NCBI RefSeq assembly: GCF_009937955.1
Contig: NZ_AP018439.1
Coordinates: forward strand, 248,001-312,000
Source of the DNA: Undibacterium sp. KW1
Lineage (GTDB): Bacteria; Pseudomonadota; Gammaproteobacteria; Burkholderiales; Burkholderiaceae_D
DNA length: 64,000 bases
Direction: 5' to 3'
How positions within the stretch are numbered: position 1 is the first letter of the stretch; every line of letters starts with the position of its first letter. Both the position numbers and the translations under genes were made by a program. This document shows, piece by piece, positions 7,896-16,447 of this stretch. The notes beneath the pieces were generated by a model. That model made no database searches and was not told where the DNA came from. It saw nothing but the letters and a program-made list of their open reading frames with translations.

Positions 7896-10223
7896 CTAGC
7901 TTGCCTCAATGACGCTGGCGGCACTGGATGTGGTGCCTGCCAGCGGCAATTCAAAAAAGAATTGGCTGCCAACATCCACAGTGGAGGTGAAGCCTATGCT
8001 GCCCTCCATTTTTTCTATGATGGTTTTGCAAATATTCAAACCCAGGCCAGTGCCACCTTTTTTGCGGGTATTGGAACCATCGACCTGACTGAATTTCTGG
8101 AATATCTTGTTATGGAAATTGAGGGGTATGCCGCAGCCATGGTCGGTAACGATGACCTTGACTCTTTGTCTGGTCAAATTCATTTCCACCGTCACTTCTA
8201 CTTCGCCCCCTTTGTGAGAGAACTTGATCGCGTTTGACAACAGATTGGCAAGTACCTGGCCAACGCGGTGACGATCGACATTGACCATCAATTCGGAATA
8301 AGCCTCATGCCATTTGATGCTGACATCATATTGATCGGCATACGACTTGTTGGCACTGATGGCATCCTGGATCATTGGGCCAATCTGGCTGAGCTGGAAA
8401 TTGAATTCCATCTTGCCGGAGGCGATTTTTTCCAGGTCGAGAATATCATTGATCAAGTGCAGCAGGCGGTCACCATTGCGCATTGCAACGGTTATCAGTT
8501 CCTGGGCTTTATCCGGTACCTGGCCAGCAACGCCGGCGGCTACCAGGCGCAGCGAGCCATTGATCGATGTCAGTGGAGTACGCAGCTCATGGCTGACCAT
8601 GGAGACGAACTCATTCATCATCATCTCCACCCGCTTGCGGTCAGCAATATCAAAGCTCATCGCATAAAACCCCGTGACTTGACCGGCATCGTCATAGGCA
8701 GGCACATACACAGACTGATAATAGTAGGTACGTCTATTTAATTTACCCTCGCCTTCAAAGCTGACACGTTCACCCGCCAATACTGCCTGCACATGAGGTG
8801 CATGGGCCTTGTAAAATTCATCGCCAACAACTTCACGCAAAGTGCGCCCCAACAGATACTCGGGCTTGATGCCAAATTCTGTCGTGACGAAAGCATTCAC
8901 GAATAAATAGCGTTCTTGCCTGTCCATGAAAGTGATTATGCAGGGCAGGTTATCTGTAATGGCTTGCAAACGATTTTGTACAACGCGTTGCTCCTGCAAG
9001 GCATTTTCCAGTTGGCTGGCTTTCAGCTCAATTTCACGCGTGCGTTCAATCACGGTTGCTTCGAGATTTTGATTGCTGCGTTCGATCTTGGTCAGGTATT
9101 GTTCTTCTTTTTCCAGCATTCCCGCTATCGTGGTCGATAAAAGCTGGGCTTCATGAAAGCCGTGAACCACAACGGGGAAGAGCGGTTGCTCTGCCTGTGA
9201 ATCGCGGTTTTGGGTACGTTGTTCCATGAAGGTACTGAGTTTAGTCAGCGATGAGGACATGAGCCTTGCCAACAGCGATGCCAGCAGTGCCAGCACGATG
9301 CATAGTATGGCGCCAGAAATCATGATTTCACGCTGCAGGTTATACAAACCAGCCATGGCAACATCCTTGGGCTGGCGCACCAGTATGCTCCATTGCAAGG
9401 CGGGGTAATTACGTGCCTGTCCACTCATGGTGTAGGCAGTCAGATATTTCTGCGGGCCTTCCCATACTTCTTCCGTCACGCCACTCTTACCCGAACGCGA
9501 CAGCATCAGGCTGTTAGGAGATATCTTGCTCTCTTCCATCTTCAGCGGACCTAGCAAGACGGTGCCATCTTCCCGCGCCACCATGATTTCTGCCGCATAT
9601 TGTTTGTCAGCGGGTGCCAGTATGTTTTGCACCAGATTGCGCGTCCAGCTCCAGCTCAGATGCACCCCCAGCACGCCACGCAACTTGCCTTCAGAATTGT
9701 AAACGGGGATGGAGACATCGACAAAACGCCAGGGGTCTATGCTGTAAGGCAGTAGCTTCTGCAACAACAGGGCAGGGTGGTAATCACCCGCATACAAGGC
9801 CTTCTTGCCTTCAATAAACCAGGGCCGCTTACTGACATCCTGCCCTTCCAGCATGCCCTTGGTAGATGCCAGCACTTTACCTTCAGGATCAGCCAAACCT
9901 ATCCAGGCATAGTCAGAAAAGTTGTGTTGCAGGTGATCGAGGATGCGGCGTACATCCGCAGGATCTTTGCCGTCTTTGACTTCATTCAGTTGCGACAGCA
10001 GTTGCACATCGCTGACTGATTTTTGCATGACCTGGTCGAGTGAATCGCGCATTTGCCAGGCAACTTGCTGCAGTCTTTGCTCTGCTTCTTTCTGAGCATA
10101 GTTTTTGGCGAAGTGATCAACCAGCAGCAGGGCCGAGAGAATGGTACACAATACTACCGCACTCACCCCCAGCGTAAGCAGAGTCGCTAGCCTGGGATAC
10201 GAGGTAGATTTAGCTGTAGCCAT
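7896..10223 (-). CDS. Orphan sensor histidine kinase with Cache and PAS domains
   Basis: A 775-residue membrane sensor kinase. Order: N-terminal membrane segment (~residues 12-35), a large periplasmic double-Cache ligand domain (~40-270), a second membrane segment (ISGAILCIVLALLASLLA), a coiled coil, a PAS domain (AITDNLPCIITFMDRQERYLF), a HisKA H-box (MVSHELRTPLTS) and an ATPase with N-box NLLSNAIKFS and G-boxes DHGCGIP and GGTGLGLN. No receiver domain and no response regulator gene lies beside it, so its partner is elsewhere. Longer starts at 10256 or 10298 exist, but the membrane segment fits a start at 10223. The Cache ligand is unknown. Confidence 0.85.
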   Translation of the reverse strand: MATAKSTSYPRLATLLTLGVSAVVLCTILSALLLVDHFAKNYAQKEAEQRLQQVAWQMRDSLDQVMQKSVSDVQLLSQLNEVKDGKDPADVRRILDHLQHNFSDYAWIGLADPEGKVLASTKGMLEGQDVSKRPWFIEGKKALYAGDYHPALLLQKLLPYSIDPWRFVDVSIPVYNSEGKLRGVLGVHLSWSWTRNLVQNILAPADKQYAAEIMVAREDGTVLLGPLKMEESKISPNSLMLSRSGKSGVTEEVWEGPQKYLTAYTMSGQARNYPALQWSILVRQPKDVAMAGLYNLQREIMISGAILCIVLALLASLLARLMSSSLTKLSTFMEQRTQNRDSQAEQPLFPVVVHGFHEAQLLSTTIAGMLEKEEQYLTKIERSNQNLEATVIERTREIELKASQLENALQEQRVVQNRLQAITDNLPCIITFMDRQERYLFVNAFVTTEFGIKPEYLLGRTLREVVGDEFYKAHAPHVQAVLAGERVSFEGEGKLNRRTYYYQSVYVPAYDDAGQVTGFYAMSFDIADRKRVEMMMNEFVSMVSHELRTPLTSINGSLRLVAAGVAGQVPDKAQELITVAMRNGDRLLHLINDILDLEKIASGKMEFNFQLSQIGPMIQDAISANKSYADQYDVSIKWHEAYSELMVNVDRHRVGQVLANLLSNAIKFSHKGGEVEVTVEMNLTRQRVKVIVTDHGCGIPLNFHNKIFQKFSQVDGSNTRKKGGTGLGLNICKTIIEKMEGSIGFTSTVDVGSQFFFELPLAGTTSSAASVIEAS

Positions 10224-10432
10224 AGTAGCGATAAAGTAGAGGGATTCTAATATCATACGCCTAACAGACTGCATTGCCATATTGGCGCAATGCAGCAAAT
10301 GCCAGCTTTATGGCAATAGCTACAGCATATTTGAATTTCGGATAATTAACTTCATTTTTATTCGTTTTCTGTCTTAGGTAATTTCTGTACATTCAATCTC
10401 TGTGACGAAAAACATGAATACAGAGAACGTGT

Positions 10433-10909
10433 ATGACAGCTTCCCCACTTATTGAGTCCCCAACTGAACCTCTGACATTGACTGCTGCCCGCCAGCGCGC
10501 CAAAGACGCTGGCCTGCCATTTGCTGGCAGCGTTTCCCCGACGGATGCCTGGGATTTGCAGCAGCAAGGCCTGGCCGTGATCGTTGATGTGCGTAGTAAT
10601 GAAGAACGCAAATTCGTCGGTCATTTACCAGACAGCCTGCATGTAGCCTGGGCGACAGGCACGGCACTCACGCGCAACCCGCGCTTTGTCAAAGAGCTCG
10701 AAGGCAAACTCAAGGACAAGCAGAGCGTGGTCTTGCTGCTTTGTCGCAGCGGTAAACGTTCGGCATTGGCAGCAGAAGCCGCCAGCAAGGCTGGTTTGCC
10801 AAACGTCTTCAATATAGAACAGGGTTTTGAGGGCGAGCTGGATGAGGCGCAGCAGCGTGGGCATAGTGGTGGCTGGCGCTTTCACAAGCTGCCCTGGGTG
10901 CAAGATTGA
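10433..10909 (+). CDS. Single-domain rhodanese
   Basis: A 158-residue cytoplasmic rhodanese-like protein. The active-site loop is CRSGKRS with the sulfur-carrying cysteine at residue 104; the upstream conserved VIVDVRSNEERKFVGHLPDS is also clear. Rhodaneses carry sulfane sulfur as a persulfide between thiol donors and acceptors. It is followed after 66 bp by the serine acetyltransferase gene and then the encapsulin shell and cysteine desulfurase, the known neighbourhood of family 2A encapsulins. It probably transfers sulfur to or from the desulfurase product; that role is inference from context. Confidence 0.88.
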   Translation: MTASPLIESPTEPLTLTAARQRAKDAGLPFAGSVSPTDAWDLQQQGLAVIVDVRSNEERKFVGHLPDSLHVAWATGTALTRNPRFVKELEGKLKDKQSVVLLLCRSGKRSALAAEAASKAGLPNVFNIEQGFEGELDEAQQRGHSGGWRFHKLPWVQD

Positions 10910-10942
10910 AGTAATAGAAGTAATAGAAGTAATAGAAGTAAT
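10908..10942 (+). repeat. Four tandem copies of a 9-bp unit
   Basis: GAAGTAATA is repeated at 10908, 10917, 10926 and (last base changed) 10935. It starts on the rhodanese stop codon and ends about 18 bp before the ribosome binding site of the serine acetyltransferase gene. Copy number changes would alter the spacing between the two genes. Confidence 0.9.
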
Positions 10943-10975
10943 TGCGGACTTAAGGACTTGAGAGGGCAGAGCATC

Positions 10976-11932
10976 ATGGGACAAGCATTGCAACAGACTA
11001 AAGAGACACGCGCCTCACTGTTCGGCATAGAGCAGGTTGTCAGTGAGCTGGCGGTAGTACGCCATGCCTGGCGCCGTCGCCAGCAAAGATCAGCAGAGCC
11101 TGGCGGGCGTGAATTGCCTTCGCGTGATGCACTGGCAAAAATTCTTAATGACTTGCGCGGTGCGCTCTTTCCCATGCGTCTGGGGCCGCCTGAATTGCGG
11201 CAAGAGAGTGAAGATTTTTATGTAGGCCATACGCTCGATACGGTCCTGCATTCACTACTTGGGCAGGTCAGGCTGGAACTCAGCTATGCTTCGCGCTATC
11301 ACGAAGAAGAGGGTCTGCATATCGATGACCGCGCTCTGACGATAGTGCGTGAATTTTCCCGCGCCTTGCCGGGCATACGTTCTTTGCTGGACAGTGATGT
11401 CATTTCGGCTTATCAAGGTGACCCGGCGGCGCGCACGGTCGATGAAGTCTTGCTGTGCTACCCCGGCATACTGGCGATGATACATCACCGTATCGCCCAT
11501 CAACTATACCAGCTAGGCGTACCACTGCTGGCGCGTATTGTTGCCGAGATTGCGCATGGCCAGACCGGCATAGACATCCACCCCGGTGCCAGCATAGGTG
11601 CTGGCTTTTTCATCGATCATGGTACTGGCGTGGTGATAGGTGAGACTGCCGTCATCGGCCAGCGCGTGCGTATTTACCAGGCTGTCACGCTGGGAGCAAA
11701 ACGCTTTCCCAGTGACGATGATGGCAAGCTGCAAAAAGGTTTGCCACGCCACCCCATCGTTGAAGATGATGTGGTGATCTATGCCGGTGCCACGGTACTG
11801 GGCCGCGTCACCATAGGCCGCGGCGCCATCGTTGGCGGCAATGTCTGGGTCACCAGCGATGTGGCGGCGGGCAGCCATGTCAGCCAGGCCAGCTTGCGGC
11901 ACGAACAGCAAAATCCCGTTTCTCTGGTTTGA
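10976..11932 (+). CDS. epsC: Serine O-acetyltransferase, EpsC type
   Basis: A 318-residue serine acetyltransferase. It makes O-acetylserine from serine and acetyl-CoA, the first step of cysteine synthesis. The C-terminal left-handed beta helix is obvious: IDIHPGASIGAGFFIDHG, GVVIGETAVIG, RVRIYQAVTLGAK, GATVLGRVTIGRGAIVGGN. The N-terminal alpha domain is longer than in short CysE proteins, as in the EpsC group found with family 2A encapsulins. An in-frame TTG lies at 10958, but AGAGGG before the ATG at 10976 decides the start. Likely supplies cysteine as substrate for the encapsulated desulfurase. Confidence 0.9.
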   Translation: MGQALQQTKETRASLFGIEQVVSELAVVRHAWRRRQQRSAEPGGRELPSRDALAKILNDLRGALFPMRLGPPELRQESEDFYVGHTLDTVLHSLLGQVRLELSYASRYHEEEGLHIDDRALTIVREFSRALPGIRSLLDSDVISAYQGDPAARTVDEVLLCYPGILAMIHHRIAHQLYQLGVPLLARIVAEIAHGQTGIDIHPGASIGAGFFIDHGTGVVIGETAVIGQRVRIYQAVTLGAKRFPSDDDGKLQKGLPRHPIVEDDVVIYAGATVLGRVTIGRGAIVGGNVWVTSDVAAGSHVSQASLRHEQQNPVSLV

Positions 11933-11952
11933 ATAAGTGAGCTTCAAATAAA

Positions 11953-11978
11953 CAGCCGTGAACTACATAACACGGCTG
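11953..11978 (+). promoter_or_regulatory. Hairpin between epsC and the encapsulin gene
   Basis: CAGCCGTG and CACGGCTG form a perfect 8-bp stem around a 10-base loop, 20 bp after the epsC stop and 57 bp before the shell gene. There is no U-tract, so it may be an mRNA processing or stability element that sets shell expression apart from epsC, rather than a terminator. Confidence 0.45.
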
Positions 11979-12034
11979 CTTATCCCCGCACGCCTGTTCA
12001 TTTTTTTATGCACTGACTTTTATGGAGTGAAGCA

Positions 12035-12976
12035 ATGACCGATGTAACTAGTGAAGTAACTACTGGCAATTTTGCGCTAGGTGATAATGCCGCCAGGCAG
12101 TTGGCGAATGCCACCAAGACCGTACCCCAGTTATCCACCATCTCGCCACGCTGGCTGGTGCATCTGCTGCAATGGCTGCCGGTAGAGGCAGGTATCTACC
12201 GCCTCAACAAGGTAAAAAATCCCAAGGATGTGCGTGTAGCCTGCTCGCAGCGCGATGAATCCGAATTGCCGCAAACCTTTGTCGATTATGACGAACAACC
12301 ACGCGAGTATTTCCTTAATGCCGTCGCTACCGTGCTGGACGTGCATACCAGTATCTCTGATCTGTACAGTAGCCCGCATGACCAGATCAAGGAACAATTG
12401 CGCCTGACCGTAGAAACCATCAAGGAAAGGCAGGAAAGCGAACTCATCAATAATCCTGATTATGGTCTGCTGGCCAATGTGCATGATGATCAGCGTATTT
12501 CCACCCTGACCGGTGCACCTACACCGGATGACCTCGATGATTTGCTGACCAAGGTCTGGAAAGAGCCTGGCTTCTTCCTCGCCCACCCACTCGCAATTGC
12601 TGCCTTTGGCCGTGAATGCACACGCCGTGGCGTGCCACCACCAACAGTCAGCCTGTTCGGTTCGCAATTCCTGACCTGGCGCGGTGTGCCACTGGTGCCG
12701 TCTGACAAGTTGCCTATCGAAGATGGCAAAACAAAAATCATCCTGTTGCGCGTTGGTGAAAAACGTCAGGGTGTGGTTGGTTTGTTCCAGCCTGGCCTGG
12801 CGGGTGAACAAAGCCCTGGTTTGTCTGTGCGCTTCATGGGCATCAACCGCAATGCGATTGCCTCTTACCTCATCTCCCTGTACTGCTCGCTGGCCGTATT
12901 GACAGATGATGCCGTGGCTGTTCTGGATGACGTAGAGATCGGTAAATACCATGACTATCCTGACACCTACAAATAA
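12035..12976 (+). CDS. Family 2A encapsulin nanocompartment shell protein
   Basis: A 313-residue HK97-fold shell protein of the SrpI-like family 2A encapsulins. Characteristic stretches are NATKTVPQLSTISPRWLVHLLQWLPVEAG, GIYRLNK, the long-helix segment DQIKEQLRLTVETIKERQESELINN, and PPTVSLFGSQFLTWRGVPLVPSDKL. It lacks the cyclic-nucleotide-binding insert that marks family 2B. Members assemble into small icosahedral cages enclosing a cysteine desulfurase; in other bacteria such cages have been linked to sulfur starvation and elemental sulfur storage. GGAGTG precedes the ATG. Its 3' end overlaps the cargo gene by 26 bp. Confidence 0.93.
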   Translation: MTDVTSEVTTGNFALGDNAARQLANATKTVPQLSTISPRWLVHLLQWLPVEAGIYRLNKVKNPKDVRVACSQRDESELPQTFVDYDEQPREYFLNAVATVLDVHTSISDLYSSPHDQIKEQLRLTVETIKERQESELINNPDYGLLANVHDDQRISTLTGAPTPDDLDDLLTKVWKEPGFFLAHPLAIAAFGRECTRRGVPPPTVSLFGSQFLTWRGVPLVPSDKLPIEDGKTKIILLRVGEKRQGVVGLFQPGLAGEQSPGLSVRFMGINRNAIASYLISLYCSLAVLTDDAVAVLDDVEIGKYHDYPDTYK

Positions 12977-14765
12977 TACAACTTCGGCAAATTCAGGTTT
13001 GCCGGATGAAGCTTCACTGAACCGCATGGCATCAGAATTTTTTGCCCTCGTGCCAGGTGCGGCCCAAGCGGCTGCGCAATTTTTGCCGGGCTTTAGCAAG
13101 GGCAATACACCTGAAGCACCACCGTCGGCGCGTACGCCAGTCCACGATAGCAGCTCGGTGCAAAGCCAGCCTTCTGTCTCCGCCAGTGGCGTACCACAAA
13201 ATGCTGGTAGCAGCATTGCGCCATCACGCCCGCAAGTGGGTGGTGTCAGTTCAAGCACGCCCTATTATTTTGTCGGGCATGAGCACGGCTATCCTGTTGC
13301 TGACAATAATCTTGACAGCCTGGCGGCGCAAGGAACAGGTACGGGCACTGGCAAACAGTCAGGCGCGAGTGCTTTCAACGTACCGGGGCAAGAGCAATTG
13401 CAACGCATACTGGGTGAGTTATATCCAGCCTCTGCGCCTGCACCGCAAGCCAGTGGCACTGCTGCGCAACCTGCGTATTATTTCCAGCAAGGCGAGCAAG
13501 ACTACTGGGATCAGGCACCTCGAGCCGCTAATCCATCCTTGGCAGCACCCTTTGACATCAACGCCGTGCGCAGGGATTTCCCTATCCTGGCCGAGCGTGT
13601 CAATGGCAAGCAACTGGTGTGGTTTGATAATGCAGCCACCACGCACAAGCCTAAGTCGGTGATAGACCGCATCAGTTATTTCTATGAGCATGAAAACTCA
13701 AATATTCATAGAGCGGCGCATGAACTGGCAGCACGCGCCAGCGATGCTTATGAGTCTGCACGCAAAAAGGTAGCCAACTTTCTGGGCGCTGCCAGTGAGC
13801 AGGAAATCATCTTCGTGCGCGGTGCGACTGAAGGTATCAATCTGGTAGCGCAAACCTTTGGCAAGAAGTTCATAGGTGCGGGTGATGAGATCATCGTCTC
13901 TGAGCTTGAACATCATGCCAATATCGTGCCCTGGCAGCAACTGGCGGCTGAGAAAGGAGCTGTCATACGCGTCATTCCTGTGGATGACAGTGGCCAGGTC
14001 TTGCTTAATGAGTACCGCAAGCTCCTGAACAGCAAGACCCGTCTGGTGGCGGTAACGCAAGTGTCCAATGCCCTGGGTACCATCGCCCCTGTGCATGAGA
14101 TTACTGCCCTGGCCCATGCTGCCGGTGCCCGCGTACTGATCGATGGGGCGCAAGCCGTGTCACATCTGCGCGTGAACGTGCAGGCGCTGGATGCTGACTT
14201 TTATGTCTTCTCGGGTCACAAAATATTTGGCCCGACAGGCATAGGCGTGGTGTATGGCAAGAAGGCCTTGCTGGAACAACTGCCACCCTGGCAGGGCGGC
14301 GGCAATATGATTGCAGATGTGACTTTCGAGCACACCCGTTATCAGCCAGCACCGGCACGCTTTGAAGCTGGCACGGGCAATATTGCCGATGCAGTTGGCC
14401 TGGGGGCCGCACTTGATTATGTCGAGCGCATAGGCCTGGAAAATATCGCCCTGTATGAACATGCCTTGCTGGAATATGCAACGCATGGGCTGAAGAGCAT
14501 ACCCGGTGTGCGCCTGGTCGGTACTGCGCATCAAAAAGCCAGTGTCGCGTCTTTTGTGCTGGCGGGATATGAAACGGCAGAAGTCGGCAAGGCACTCAAT
14601 GAGGAGGGAATCGCAGTACGTTCCGGCCATCATTGCGCCCAACCAATTTTGCGCCGCTTTGGTCTGGAAGCAACGGTGCGGCCTTCGTTTGCTTTCTACA
14701 ATACTTGTGAAGAGATAGACCGTTTGCTGGCTGTGGTACGCAGGCTGGCAAATAATCGCAAGTGA
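12951..14765 (+). CDS. Encapsulin cargo: cysteine desulfurase with N-terminal loading domain
   Basis: A 604-residue protein. Residues ~200-604 form a SufS-type (group II) cysteine desulfurase: FDNAATTHKPKSV, the PLP lysine K424 in FSGHKIFGP, and the catalytic C562 in RSGHHCAQP. It converts cysteine to alanine and leaves a persulfide on C562. Residues 1-200 are low-complexity, rich in Ser, Pro, Ala, Gln and Gly, with two aromatic motifs, TPYYFVG (104-110) and PAYYFQQG (175-181). In this family such disordered N-terminal domains target the enzyme into the shell. The start lies inside the shell gene, which suggests translational coupling. A strong terminator follows. Confidence 0.93.
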   Translation: MTILTPTNNTTSANSGLPDEASLNRMASEFFALVPGAAQAAAQFLPGFSKGNTPEAPPSARTPVHDSSSVQSQPSVSASGVPQNAGSSIAPSRPQVGGVSSSTPYYFVGHEHGYPVADNNLDSLAAQGTGTGTGKQSGASAFNVPGQEQLQRILGELYPASAPAPQASGTAAQPAYYFQQGEQDYWDQAPRAANPSLAAPFDINAVRRDFPILAERVNGKQLVWFDNAATTHKPKSVIDRISYFYEHENSNIHRAAHELAARASDAYESARKKVANFLGAASEQEIIFVRGATEGINLVAQTFGKKFIGAGDEIIVSELEHHANIVPWQQLAAEKGAVIRVIPVDDSGQVLLNEYRKLLNSKTRLVAVTQVSNALGTIAPVHEITALAHAAGARVLIDGAQAVSHLRVNVQALDADFYVFSGHKIFGPTGIGVVYGKKALLEQLPPWQGGGNMIADVTFEHTRYQPAPARFEAGTGNIADAVGLGAALDYVERIGLENIALYEHALLEYATHGLKSIPGVRLVGTAHQKASVASFVLAGYETAEVGKALNEEGIAVRSGHHCAQPILRRFGLEATVRPSFAFYNTCEEIDRLLAVVRRLANNRK

Positions 14766-14799
14766 ATTTACAAGTGAGGTAAATTAATTTAATGCATCT

Positions 14800-14828
14800 G
14801 CCCGTTAGAAATAACGGGCAGTTTTTTT
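14800..14828 (+). terminator. Rho-independent terminator after the encapsulin locus
   Basis: GCCCGTTA pairs perfectly with TAACGGGC around a four-base loop, followed by GTTTTTTT. It lies between the convergent cargo gene and the TetR gene and ends the sulfur locus. Confidence 0.9.
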
Positions 14829-14837
14829 ACTTCATTA

Positions 14838-15419
14838 TTATTTCTGTACTGCCTTCAACACAAACTCACTGGTGTCGCGCAATACTGCCTTGGCGTTCGC
14901 CGGTTTGTCCATCATGCGCGACAACAGCAGGCCACCTATCAGTGAAGACAAGACGCCATGCGCGGTAGCAGCATCATCCTTAACCCCTGAACGATGCAAT
15001 TGTTTGCTGATGATAGCTAATAGCTGCTCAACCCCTTGCGCCATTACTTCCTTGCTGGCTGCTTCGCCGCGCGCGGCTTCTGCCCCGAGTGCCGCAATCG
15101 CGCAACCATGGCCCGGATGTTCACTATGCGCCCGGCTCAGGTAACTATGCACCAGGCTGGCGATGGCTTCTTCGTCGCTGACCAGTTCTGTCTTGCGCAG
15201 CAGTTCTGTACGTGTGCTTTCCAGCGCGGTACTGCAGGCTTCGGCAATCAGGGCTTCCTTGGATTCAAAGTGTTTGTAAAAACCGCCATGCGTGAGCCCG
15301 GCTTCTTTCATCAGGTCGGCCACGCCTATGCCATTGATGCCATGTTCACGATACAGGCGGGCAGCGGTTTCCACTATGCGCTCACGGGTTTGCGCGGCTT
15401 GTTCGCGGGTAGTTCTCAT
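14838..15419 (-). CDS. TetR-family regulator
   Basis: A 193-residue TetR/AcrR repressor. The N-terminal helix-turn-helix is clear (RERIVETAARLYREHGINGI, then VADLMKEAGLTHGGFYKHF, residues ~10-55). The C-terminal ligand domain contains GHGCAIAALGAEAAR, typical of the group with a TetR_C_33-like domain near efflux and dehydrogenase genes. Nine extra codons are possible upstream, but TTAGGAATTGAGCAA before the ATG at 15419 supports this start. It is divergent from the hydrolase-exporter pair and probably represses it through the palindromic region at 15503-15541. Confidence 0.88.
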   Translation of the reverse strand: MRTTREQAAQTRERIVETAARLYREHGINGIGVADLMKEAGLTHGGFYKHFESKEALIAEACSTALESTRTELLRKTELVSDEEAIASLVHSYLSRAHSEHPGHGCAIAALGAEAARGEAASKEVMAQGVEQLLAIISKQLHRSGVKDDAATAHGVLSSLIGGLLLSRMMDKPANAKAVLRDTSEFVLKAVQK

Positions 15420-15482
15420 TTGCTCAATTCCTAAAAAATCTGCCAACCAGCGTTTTCATTTTAATACTGATTTTAATCAAGT

Positions 15483-15512
15483 TTGACATGAATCTCTATT
15501 TTAGATGATAAT
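15483..15512 (+). promoter_or_regulatory. Sigma-70 promoter for the hydrolase-exporter operon
   Basis: TTGACA (15483-15488), an 18-bp spacer and GATAAT (15507-15512) lie 45 bp upstream of the hydrolase start, in the right orientation. Confidence 0.65.
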
Positions 15513-15541
15513 CAACATCCATTGGATTATATTCGTCATCT
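15503..15541. promoter_or_regulatory. Candidate TetR operator
   Basis: AGATGA-TAATC at 15503-15513 is mirrored by GATTA (15525-15529) and TCATCT (15536-15541). The inverted repeat covers the -10 box and start site of the rightward promoter, where a TetR repressor would act. The two half-sites are not evenly spaced, so it may be two overlapping sites. Confidence 0.4.
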
Positions 15542-15556
15542 AATTTCGGGGGCAGC

Positions 15557-16447
15557 ATGAATACATCAGCCAGAGCAACAAATAATGCAACAAATAATGC
15601 AACAAATAATCCAATAAATAATGCAACAAATAAGCCCATCATGGACATGATCTTGCAGGCATTCACCCGGCCGCAAAGGCAGGTAGAAACTGAAGATGAT
15701 AAAAAGGCACTGGCGCAGGCGCGGCCCGTCACCATTCCTTATGCCGGGCTGGAGTTGCGTGCCTGGACCTGGGGACAGGGGCCGCAAGTCTTGCTTCTGC
15801 ATGGCTGGGAAAGCCGCGCCAGCCACATGGCAGGCTTTGTCGCCCCTTTGCTGCGGGCAGGTTTTAGCGTGACGGCGCTGGATGCACCTGCACACGGTGC
15901 ATCGCAAGGCGAAACGACCAATGTACTCGACTATGGCAAAGCCGTTGTCGCTGTGGCAAAACATCTGGGAACACTGACTGCCACGATCGCCCATTCAGTA
16001 GGCTCCGCCGCCAGCCTGTATGCGTTTGCGCAAGGCGTACAAGTCAAGGCTAGTGTGCATCTGTGCGGCCCGGCTTCGCTGACACGCGTATTCCAGCATG
16101 CAGCCAGGGCAGGTGGACTGGACGAAGCAACCAGGCAGCAGCTGGAAGACATGCTGGCAAGCAGCATAGGCGCACCGCTGTCGTCCATGGATTTGTCCCA
16201 ATTGCAGCATGGCATGCGTCACCCCGCCCTGATCCTGCATGACCCTGAAGATAAAGAAATGCCCTATACAGAAAGCCAGGCCCTGGCTGCTGCCTGGCCG
16301 CAAGCCAGCCTGGTCGCAAGCGCAGGAACCGGACACAGGCGCATCTTGCGCACGCCAGAGATACATGCGGCAGCTGTCAGCTTCATCATTAACAAACTTG
16401 CCGCCGATATTGTTGAAAGAGTGGTAGGAGCCGGAGAAGCATCATGA
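15557..16447 (+). CDS. Alpha/beta hydrolase with N-terminal NNAT repeats
   Basis: A 296-residue alpha/beta hydrolase. Seen: the oxyanion region LLLHGWESRASHM, a nucleophile elbow IAHSVGSAAS (Ser near residue 153), a late acid in LHDPEDKEMPY and a histidine in GTGHRRIL. The nucleophile elbow is H-S-V-G rather than the full GxSxG with a leading glycine. The first ~28 residues are a low-complexity run encoded by a 12-bp tandem repeat. GGGGGCAGC precedes the ATG. Its last four bases overlap the exporter start (ATGA), so the two are translationally coupled. Substrate unknown; it may act on the compound exported. Confidence 0.78.
   Translation: MNTSARATNNATNNATNNPINNATNKPIMDMILQAFTRPQRQVETEDDKKALAQARPVTIPYAGLELRAWTWGQGPQVLLLHGWESRASHMAGFVAPLLRAGFSVTALDAPAHGASQGETTNVLDYGKAVVAVAKHLGTLTATIAHSVGSAASLYAFAQGVQVKASVHLCGPASLTRVFQHAARAGGLDEATRQQLEDMLASSIGAPLSSMDLSQLQHGMRHPALILHDPEDKEMPYTESQALAAAWPQASLVASAGTGHRRILRTPEIHAAAVSFIINKLAADIVERVVGAGEAS
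15578..15632 (+). repeat. 12-bp tandem repeat inside the hydrolase start
   Basis: Units like ACAAATAATGCA are repeated about four and a half times, with one variant copy (CCAATAAATAAT). The unit is a multiple of three, so copy changes would add or remove N-N-A-T residues without breaking the frame. Confidence 0.85.

Noticed and set aside
10908..10942. CRISPR-like or repeat-protein array
   Set aside because: Units are only 9 bp with no spacers and lie outside any coding frame; a simple tandem repeat.
12131..13258. 375-codon open frame opposite the encapsulin shell and cargo genes
   Set aside because: It lies antisense to two well-recognised proteins and its translation has no domain or natural composition; it is a shadow.
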